This document shows, in pieces, positions 8,363 to 14,813 of a DNA stretch of 64,000 nucleotides. Made by a program: the position numbers and the translations under genes. This DNA is from Antarctobacter sediminis (lineage in GTDB: Bacteria; Pseudomonadota; Alphaproteobacteria; Rhodobacterales; Rhodobacteraceae). Where the stretch lies: positions 1,240,001 to 1,304,000 of the forward strand of contig NZ_JAHUZG010000001.1 of the NCBI RefSeq assembly GCF_019218285.1, written 5' to 3'. Under the pieces are notes generated by a model. It ran no database searches. It was not told where the DNA came from and was given only the letters and a program-made list of their open reading frames with translations. Each line of letters opens with the position of its first letter. Positions within the stretch are counted from its first letter, which is position 1.

Positions 8363-9121
8363 TCAAAGCACGAGCCCACCCGAGACAAAGGCGCGCGCGG
8401 CCGGGGTGCGTTGCTTGGCAAAGAAACGGGTGGCCGGCCCCTGCTCGGCGACACGGCCACCGTGCAGAAAGACGACCTCATCCGCCAGACGACGCGCCTG
8501 ACCGATGTCATGGGTGACAAGGATCACGCGGGTGCCTTGCTGAACGGCTTTGCGGATGATGTCCTCGATCCGGTAGACAGAGGTCGGGTCAAGGCTGGCT
8601 GTGGGTTCGTCAAGGAACAGCACCTCGGGATCGGTGGCCAGCGCACGGGCCAGTGCAAGGCGCTGTGCCTCGCCCCCCGACAGCAGGCGCGCGGGTTGCC
8701 GCGCCTTATGCGCCAGCCCGACGTGTTCCAGCAACTCGGTACGACGCGCCCGCGGACGCCGGCGCGATTTCAACACGAAATCCACGTTGGCCGCCACCGA
8801 ACGGCGCAACAAGACCGGTTTCTGAAACACCAGAGCCTGCCGCGCGATGGCCTGCGCCGGGGATGTGCCGTTCCAATCCACCGTTCCGGACGTCGGTTGA
8901 AGAAGCCCGTGCAACAGCCTGAGAAGCTGTGTTTTCCCCGCCCCATTCGGCCCCAGAAGCACAGTGCAGCCAGTCTGTCCCAGTGTCAGGTTCAGCCCGT
9001 CAAGGATACGCCGACCGCCAAGATCCAGCGTCAGCCCCTCGACCCGGAGCGGCAAGAGGTTCGAGGCCGGAACAGCGCCCCGCGTCAGGGCTTCGGGTCC
9101 GTGGATGATGGCTTCACGCAT
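8363..9121 (-). CDS. tupC: Tungstate ABC transporter ATP-binding protein
   Basis: A 252-residue ABC ATPase with Walker A (GPNGAGKTQ), signature (LLSGGEAQRLALARAL), Walker B (VLFLDEPTASLD) and switch His (VTHDIGQ). It energises uptake through the TupB permease and lies between tupB and tupA. The start overlaps the end of tupB by 8 bases, indicating translational coupling. There is no C-terminal MOP domain as in ModC, which also favours tungstate over molybdate. Confidence 0.92.
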   Translation of the reverse strand: MREAIIHGPEALTRGAVPASNLLPLRVEGLTLDLGGRRILDGLNLTLGQTGCTVLLGPNGAGKTQLLRLLHGLLQPTSGTVDWNGTSPAQAIARQALVFQKPVLLRRSVAANVDFVLKSRRRPRARRTELLEHVGLAHKARQPARLLSGGEAQRLALARALATDPEVLFLDEPTASLDPTSVYRIEDIIRKAVQQGTRVILVTHDIGQARRLADEVVFLHGGRVAEQGPATRFFAKQRTPAARAFVSGGLVL

Positions 9122-9812
9122 AGGCTTGTCTCGTGGCGGTCAGGCGCAGGCTGTACACAAGGGCATTGACGCCAAGGGCGATGATCATCAGCACGATGCC
9201 CAACCCCAGCGCCAGCGGCAGGTCGCCCTTGGATGTCTCCAGCGCGATGGCGGTGGTCATGACCCGGGTCAGATGGTCGATATTGCCGCCGACGATCATG
9301 ACCGCGCCCACCTCGGCCACGGCACGGCCAAACCCGGCCAGTGCAACGGTCATCAGCGCATAACGCGCGTCCCACAGCAACGCCTGTACGGTCTGACGCG
9401 CGCTCAGGCAGAGCGAGCGGAAGTGATCGGCATATTCGGCATGCATGTCTTCGATAACCTGCCGCGACAGGGCGGCAACGATCGGGGCAATCAAGATGGT
9501 CTGAGCGATGATCATCGCCGTGGGCGTATAAAGCAGGCTCAGAAAGCCCAGCGGACCGGCGCGCGACAGGTGCAGATAAACGATCAGCCCCACCACCACC
9601 GGCGGCAGTCCCATCAGCGCATTCATGAGGACCAGAACCGCCCCCCGCCCGGCAAAGCGCGTGGTCGCGATCAATGCGCCCAGCGGCAGACCGATGGCAC
9701 AGGCTGCCAGCGTCGCCGACAGGCTGACGCGCAGCGACAGACCCACGATCTCAAGCAGGTCGGCATCGCCCGAGAGGACGAGCATCATCGCAACGCCCAG
9801 TGCTTCCCCCAT
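9114..9812 (-). CDS. tupB: Tungstate ABC transporter permease
   Basis: A 232-residue inner-membrane permease of the ModB/TupB type with about five or six membrane segments. It shows the ATPase-contact motif in the form GRAVAEVGAVMIVGGN (canonical EAA...G). It is the first gene of the tupB-tupC-tupA-regulator transcription unit and overlaps tupC. An AG-rich ribosome binding site (aggga) precedes the ATG. Confidence 0.92.
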   Translation of the reverse strand: MGEALGVAMMLVLSGDADLLEIVGLSLRVSLSATLAACAIGLPLGALIATTRFAGRGAVLVLMNALMGLPPVVVGLIVYLHLSRAGPLGFLSLLYTPTAMIIAQTILIAPIVAALSRQVIEDMHAEYADHFRSLCLSARQTVQALLWDARYALMTVALAGFGRAVAEVGAVMIVGGNIDHLTRVMTTAIALETSKGDLPLALGLGIVLMIIALGVNALVYSLRLTATRQAYA

Positions 9813-9916
9813 TCGATCCCTGCACCCTTATGCAAAATTTCCGGGACCAAGGCCCCTCCCTGGTGGCAGGGTATGAAATGCAGCCCGCTGTTCGCAAGTG
9901 AAATTGCGGGACAGAA

Positions 9917-9964
9917 TGACCCTTTTTGCAAAAACATGTGGCAAGAGGTGGGTCAAACTGACCC
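9917..9964 (-). promoter_or_regulatory. Putative regulator site in the tup promoter region
   Basis: GGGTCA-AAC-TGACCC (9950-9964) is a perfect palindrome. A further TGACCC half-site is at 9917-9922, followed by the palindrome TTTTTGCAAAAA (9923-9934). The GGGTCA hexamer is shared with the hairpin before the tup-linked regulator gene. The site lies 105-150 bases upstream of tupB and just past the response-regulator gene. Its role as a tungstate-control operator is inferred. Confidence 0.45.
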
Positions 9965-10032
9965 GCCCTGCCCGAAAAAAATACATGATTATGCACAATT
10001 TAGGATCGGGCACGGAAAGGCACCGCGCGGGG

Positions 10033-11361
10033 TCACTCCCCCCAGCTGGCCACTTTGCGATCCACGGTCTTGCGCGAAACCCCCAATCGCCTTGCCGCCT
10101 CGGCGCGATTGCCCCCCGACAGCTCCAGCACGTGCATAATGTGGCGCTGCATCACAAGATCGAGGTTTTCGATCGCCTGCACCCCGGTCACGGATCCGCT
10201 GCCTGCGAATTCATCCGGGAAATTTCCAAGGATTATGGACCGTTCCACGAGATTGCGCAGTTCGCGCACATTGCCCGGCCACGGATAGCGGCTAAGCTTC
10301 ATCAACGTTTCATCGTCCAGTTTCAGCGCCGGAAGCCCCAGTGCCGTCGAAAAATGCCCGATGAACAGCGCCGCCAGTTCGACAATATCCTCGGATCGTT
10401 CGCGCAACGGCGGCATCTCGATCCGCAGGATATTGATGCGGTGATACAGGTCGGCACGGAACCGTCCTTCGGCCACTGCCTTGTCCAGATCCGTGTTGGT
10501 CGCAAAGGTCAGGCGCAGGTTCAGCGGCATCTCGCGTTCGGCCCCGATGGGGCGCACGCGCTGATCTTCCAGCACGCGCAGTAGCGCGGCTTGCAGGGTT
10601 TCCGACATCTGCGCCACCTCGTCGAGGAAGAGCGTTCCGCCATCGGCCAGCATGAACAGACCGGGGCGCAGGCGGTCGCCTTCGACCTCGCCAAACAGTT
10701 CGGCGGCGATGCGGTCCGGTGCAATGGCCGCACAGTTGACGGCAACGAAAGGCCGGTCAGACCGCCCGCCCATCTGGTGCAGGGTGCGGGCCGCCAGCTC
10801 CTTGCCCGTGCCGGTTGCGCCAGTGAACAGCACCGGTGTCGGCAGCGGCGCCAGCTTTTCCAGCATGGCCCGCACCGCCTGCATCGGCGCTGAACGTCCC
10901 AGAAGGCGGGTTTCTCCTTCGGCCCCCAACGCATGACGCAGCAGCCGGTTGTCCCGCCGCAAGGCGCCGCGGTCCAGCGTCCGGGCCACGGCACCGACCA
11001 GTTGATTGGCGCGAAAGGGTTTCAGGACAAAATCGCTGACACCGGCGCGCAACGCGGCGATGGCTGTTTCCAGATCCGCATAGGCCGTGATCAGCACGGT
11101 TTCGGAATACAGCCCCTTGCGGCGCTGTTCCGTCACCCAGTCTATGCCGGATCCGCCCGGCATCTTGTTGTCGACCACGATCACGTCGAACTGTGCCTCG
11201 TCCAACCGTTCGGTCGCCTCACGGGCCGAGCCGGCCTCGGCCACGCGGCGCACGCGCGGCCCAAGCGTTTTGGCCAGGAAATTACGCATCCCCGGTTCGT
11301 CATCCACCACAAGCACCGAAGCGCCCGCGAGGGTCTGACCGTAGTCGTCCAGTGGTGTCAT
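10033..11361 (-). CDS. NtrC-type response regulator lacking the GAFTGA loop
   Basis: A 442-residue protein. It has a receiver domain at about 13-130 (phospho-acceptor Asp64 in VIVVDNKMPGG, Lys in VLKPF), an AAA+ domain at about 150-390 (Walker A GATGTGKE at 181-188, Walker B GGTLFLDEV) and a Fis-type helix-turn-helix at the C terminus (GNRAEAARRLGVSRKTVDRK). Between ELFG (221-224) and GLF, where sigma-54 activators carry GAFTGA, there is only EVEGDRLRP, so the sigma-54 contact loop is missing. Rhodobacter NtrC similarly works with the housekeeping sigma factor. It is the last gene of the fdh left arm; the kinase at 25526 is the likely partner. Confidence 0.9.
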   Translation of the reverse strand: MTPLDDYGQTLAGASVLVVDDEPGMRNFLAKTLGPRVRRVAEAGSAREATERLDEAQFDVIVVDNKMPGGSGIDWVTEQRRKGLYSETVLITAYADLETAIAALRAGVSDFVLKPFRANQLVGAVARTLDRGALRRDNRLLRHALGAEGETRLLGRSAPMQAVRAMLEKLAPLPTPVLFTGATGTGKELAARTLHQMGGRSDRPFVAVNCAAIAPDRIAAELFGEVEGDRLRPGLFMLADGGTLFLDEVAQMSETLQAALLRVLEDQRVRPIGAEREMPLNLRLTFATNTDLDKAVAEGRFRADLYHRINILRIEMPPLRERSEDIVELAALFIGHFSTALGLPALKLDDETLMKLSRYPWPGNVRELRNLVERSIILGNFPDEFAGSGSVTGVQAIENLDLVMQRHIMHVLELSGGNRAEAARRLGVSRKTVDRKVASWGE

Positions 11362-11388
11362 GAAGGTCAGTCTACCCGGTGCCGCGGC

Positions 11389-11514
11389 TCAGTCGAGCCG
11401 GACATTGGCACCGCTGTTGCGGTCCGCCGACGAAAAGCCCAGTTCGTTCAGTCCGTACCAGGCGCCGACGGCCAGCAGGATCATCGCGGTAAACCCCGCG
11501 AGCATGGCTTTCAT
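11389..11514 (-). CDS. 41-residue single-span membrane peptide of the fdh operon
   Basis: A short gene encoding 41 residues. MKAMLAGFTAMILLAVGAWY forms one membrane helix or an uncleaved signal, followed by a polar tail (GLNELGFSSADRNSG). It overlaps the stop of the WD40-cytochrome gene in the form ATGA, and the response regulator starts 27 bases later. It could be a small structural subunit of the membrane formate dehydrogenase, like the single-span subunits of respiratory oxidases, or a signal peptide remnant. The tight coupling and clear hydrophobic pattern support a real gene; the function is unknown. Confidence 0.7.
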   Translation of the reverse strand: MKAMLAGFTAMILLAVGAWYGLNELGFSSADRNSGANVRLD

Positions 11515-12803
11515 TTCGTGTCTCCTTGCGTTGCAGATTTGAGGAAGGCGATCAGATCCGCCCTGTCCGAGGGCTGGGCGATCACCTGCATCGGCATCTT
11601 TGATCCCGGTATGTAATGATCAGGCCCCTCGTCGAAAAGCGCATCAATGGTCTGATCCGTCCATGTGAATTCCGCCGATTTCAGCGTGTCCGAGTAACCG
11701 TATCCGGGCAAGCTGCCTGCCTTGCGGCCAAAGACACCGAACAGGGTCGGCCCGGCACGGCGCGACGGGCCCTTTGTCAGTGCATGGCAGATCGAACATT
11801 TGCGCATGAACTGGCGTTCGCCGTTCGACATGGTGGCCGGGTCTCGCAGAAAGCTGCGCTGGCCCGAACCGTCGGGCGCGTCCAGTTCATCCAGCAGCGC
11901 AACAGGCCAAGCATAAACCACATCGTCCAGCCCACCGGCATAGATCGTCTGCCCATCCGGCGAAAAAGCCAGCGCCCAGACCGGCCCGTGCCGCATCGCG
12001 CGGAAGTCGCGGGTGATGCGCCACGCCCCTGTGTCCACCATCATGATGTAGCCATGCCCATCCCCCACGGCCAGTTGCCCCGTGGGCGCGTGCCATGCCA
12101 GCGCAAGGATCGGTCGCCGGTCCAGCGTGAAATCCGCGATCTGCGCGCCGGTCTCTGCGTCGATCACCCGTGTGCCGCCATCCACCGCACCATAGGCGAT
12201 CCAGCCGTCCCCGACGCTCAGCCGGTTGATGCCAAATCCATGTTCGACCAGAGGCAGCGGTGCGCCCCCCTTTTGCAGGTCGTATTGCCACAGCACCCCC
12301 TTGGAGGTCGCCGCGTACAGATGGCGTCCATCCGCGGAAAAGCCGAGCGCGTTCACGCCCGCTCCGGGATAGGCCAGTTCGCCCTCGCGTCCTGCCGGGA
12401 TCAGCGGCCACAGGCGGATGCTTCCGTCCCAACTGCCGCTGGCGACAAAACCGCCGTCAGGCGAGACGGCAAGCGATGTGACCTTGCCCTTGTGCCGCCC
12501 CAGCAACCGTTTGACTGGTTGCCATTGCCGGACGGCGAAATCGTCCCCCCCGGACACCAGCGCACCGCCCGCGCCCCATGTCAGCGCCGTTACCGCAGCG
12601 TCATGACCTTCCAGCCAATCGGCCTGCCGCCCGGACCACAGCCCCAGCGAGTTGTCGAAACTGGCGCTGGTCACCGCCCCCCCCGGTGCGATGGCCAGCG
12701 CCATGATCGGGCCGCCATGGCCCTTGAGCGTGGTGAACTCCTCCGCCGATGCGGGCGGCACCAGCAGCCCAAGGAACAAGAGGAGCGCGGCGGCCCGCAT
12801 CAT
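11511..12803 (-). CDS. WD40-repeat/cytochrome c fusion protein
   Basis: A 430-residue exported protein. A Sec signal (about 20 residues) is followed by a WD40-type beta-propeller over about residues 23-300, with repeated SPDG..ASGSWDGSIRLW units. A C-terminal mono-heme cytochrome c domain spans about 325-430, with CSICH at 336-340 and a probable Met ligand in PGSKMPM. The start ATG overlaps the stop of the cytochrome b subunit gene (ATGA), so the two are coupled. It is likely a periplasmic electron acceptor or docking protein for the formate dehydrogenase. An alternative start is the next codon, also ATG. The fusion is not part of the classical FdnGHI complex. Confidence 0.88.
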   Translation of the reverse strand: MMRAAALLLFLGLLVPPASAEEFTTLKGHGGPIMALAIAPGGAVTSASFDNSLGLWSGRQADWLEGHDAAVTALTWGAGGALVSGGDDFAVRQWQPVKRLLGRHKGKVTSLAVSPDGGFVASGSWDGSIRLWPLIPAGREGELAYPGAGVNALGFSADGRHLYAATSKGVLWQYDLQKGGAPLPLVEHGFGINRLSVGDGWIAYGAVDGGTRVIDAETGAQIADFTLDRRPILALAWHAPTGQLAVGDGHGYIMMVDTGAWRITRDFRAMRHGPVWALAFSPDGQTIYAGGLDDVVYAWPVALLDELDAPDGSGQRSFLRDPATMSNGERQFMRKCSICHALTKGPSRRAGPTLFGVFGRKAGSLPGYGYSDTLKSAEFTWTDQTIDALFDEGPDHYIPGSKMPMQVIAQPSDRADLIAFLKSATQGDTK

Positions 12804-14047
12804 TCCGCCGGGGTGGCCCCGGCATCCGGGGTCTTGCCAGCCTTGGCGTCGCGCGCCTTGACCTCGTCCAGCCAGATCGAGTGGTGCTGATGCGCCCATG
12901 CCTCGTCGACCTCGCCCGAGCCCATGGCGTCGAACGCGCCCTCCATCCCGATCGAGCCGATGTAGATATGCGCGATGATGATGGCCATGAACAGGAAGGC
13001 CACGATGGCGTGCCATGCCTGCGCCAGCTGCATTTCCTCTTGCGGTGCAAGATCGGTCGGCAGCACGCCGAATCCGATCCACTGCGGCAGGCCGGTGTCG
13101 TTCAGGATCGCAAAGGTCTTGGCAAACAGCGGCAATTCAAAGGGAAACAACAGCGAAAGCCCCGAAAGCGAGATCGACACACCCAGCAGGATGACCGACC
13201 AGAAGATGATCTTCTGACCGCCGTTGAACTTCTTGGCCGGGGGGTGGTTCTTGCCGATGATGCCGCCCGCCTGCTTGAACCAGGTGATGTCGGTGCGGTC
13301 GGGAATATTGTGCCAGACCCACATGACGAACACCATCGTCAGGCCCAGCATGAAGGGCCACGCAAGGTTGTTGTGAATGAATTTCGACGCGATCAGCAGT
13401 TGTGAGTTCACCTCTGGCCCCAGTGTCGGCAGGATCACGAACCGGCCGAAAAGCACCAGCAGCCCGCTGAGGCCCAACAGCACGAAAGACCCCGCCAATA
13501 GCCAATGGGCAAACCGTTCGATCGCCTGAAAGCGAGTCACCGTGCGGCCCGTCATGGGTTCGTCGACCCTGATCCGGCCACGGAACAGGAAGAACAGCAC
13601 CAAGGCGCCGATGGTGCCCAGCAGCAGCCAGCCGCCATAGGGTGCCAAGGTATTCTTGCGGAAGCTGTACCAACTCATACCGCCGTCCTGCACCAGCACC
13701 TTTGCGACCTCGCCACCGGCAGAAACCTTGATGTCCGCCGCATCATAGCGCAGCGCGCGCCAGAGGTCAGGATCAGAGGCACCGCCCACCGGGCCAAGCT
13801 GTCCGGGCAGGCCTGCGGCCGCCTCGGGGGCGCCGAATTCGCGCCGGAAACTGAGATCAACCTTCTCGCCACGCTGGCGTGCAAGGATGTCTTCCAATGT
13901 CTGCGCGCCGCCGGTGGCCTTGCGCGCCTCGGCCAGCACATCCGGATCGGGGCCCGACACGGCGGGCGGCTTGAAGAAGAAGGCAAGCGCCGCAAGCGCG
14001 GCCACCAGAACCATGAACCAACCGAAACCGCTGGATCGTTTTGACAT
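12800..14047 (-). CDS. Formate dehydrogenase cytochrome b556 (gamma) subunit
   Basis: A 415-residue membrane protein related to FdnI/FdoI. The C-terminal two thirds hold the four-helix di-heme cytochrome b core, with FQAIERFAHWLLAGSFVLLGLSG and later histidines in FIHNNLAW and AQAWHAIVAFL. It moves electrons from the periplasmic Fe-S subunit to quinone. It is about twice the length of E. coli FdnI (about 217 residues). The extra N-terminal part has a signal/anchor helix, a roughly 110-residue periplasmic region and an added helix. The start at MSKRSSGFG is preferred to an upstream ATG because it gives a proper membrane anchor. Confidence 0.9.
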   Translation of the reverse strand: MSKRSSGFGWFMVLVAALAALAFFFKPPAVSGPDPDVLAEARKATGGAQTLEDILARQRGEKVDLSFRREFGAPEAAAGLPGQLGPVGGASDPDLWRALRYDAADIKVSAGGEVAKVLVQDGGMSWYSFRKNTLAPYGGWLLLGTIGALVLFFLFRGRIRVDEPMTGRTVTRFQAIERFAHWLLAGSFVLLGLSGLLVLFGRFVILPTLGPEVNSQLLIASKFIHNNLAWPFMLGLTMVFVMWVWHNIPDRTDITWFKQAGGIIGKNHPPAKKFNGGQKIIFWSVILLGVSISLSGLSLLFPFELPLFAKTFAILNDTGLPQWIGFGVLPTDLAPQEEMQLAQAWHAIVAFLFMAIIIAHIYIGSIGMEGAFDAMGSGEVDEAWAHQHHSIWLDEVKARDAKAGKTPDAGATPAE

Positions 14048-14207
14048 GACTGTCCCCGTCGAAGAGTCACGCCGGGGGCACGGCGTCCGAAAGCGCGGCA
14101 CCGAATACCCAAGGCGTCATGAAGCTGCATCGGCGAGAGGCCCGGACATGCCGGGCCCCTGCCCTGATGAAAAAGGATAGGGCGGGACAAGGCCCCGCCC
14201 AGCGGGC

Positions 14208-14801
14208 TCAGCCGCCTTTCTGGTCGTAGGCGGTGCCCCAACCCCAGGCGCCCGAGCCAAAGCCGCGCGCTACGACGCGTTCGCGGTAGATGGCCGAGAC
14301 AACGTCGCCGTCACCGGCCAGCAGCGCCTTGGTCGAGCACATTTCGGCGCAGATGGGCAGTTTGCCCTCGGCGATCCGGTTGCGCCCGTATTTGGCGAAC
14401 TCGGCGGTGGAATGCGTTTCTTCCGGGCCACCGGCGCAGAAGGTGCATTTGTCCATCTTGCCGCGCGAACCGAAGTTGCCCGCCTGCGGGAACTGCGGCG
14501 CGCCGAAGGGGCACGCATAGAAGCAATAGCCGCAACCGATGCAAAGATCCTTGGAGTGCAGGACCACGCCTTCTTCGGTCTGGTAGAAGCAATCCACCGG
14601 GCAGACGGCCATGCAGGGCGCATCCGAACAGTGCATGCAGGCGACCGAGATCGACCGTTCACCCGGAGAGCCGTCCTGGATCGTCACCACCCGTCGGCGG
14701 TTGATCCCCCACGGCACCTCGTGCTCGTTCTTGCAAGCCGTGACACAGGCGTTGCATTCGATGCAGCGCTCGGCGTCACAGAGGAATTTGGATCGTGCCA
14801 T
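14208..14801 (-). CDS. Formate dehydrogenase iron-sulfur (beta) subunit
   Basis: A 197-residue polyferredoxin of the FdnH/DmsB family with four cysteine clusters: CIECNACVTACK, CMHCSDAPCMAVCP, CIGCGYCFYACPFG and a CTFCAGG...CAEMC pair. It binds four [4Fe-4S] clusters and wires the catalytic subunit to the cytochrome b. It is shorter than E. coli FdnH because it lacks the C-terminal membrane anchor. It has no signal peptide, so it must be exported by piggyback on the Tat signal of the catalytic subunit. It begins 12 bases after that gene ends. Confidence 0.93.
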   Translation of the reverse strand: MARSKFLCDAERCIECNACVTACKNEHEVPWGINRRRVVTIQDGSPGERSISVACMHCSDAPCMAVCPVDCFYQTEEGVVLHSKDLCIGCGYCFYACPFGAPQFPQAGNFGSRGKMDKCTFCAGGPEETHSTAEFAKYGRNRIAEGKLPICAEMCSTKALLAGDGDVVSAIYRERVVARGFGSGAWGWGTAYDQKGG

Positions 14802-14813
14802 GTCTGTTTCTCC

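Noticed and set aside
9923-9934. TTTTTGCAAAAA palindrome as an operator in its own right
   Set aside because: Short and A/T-rich, it could be a by-product of promoter composition; mentioned only within the tup promoter feature.
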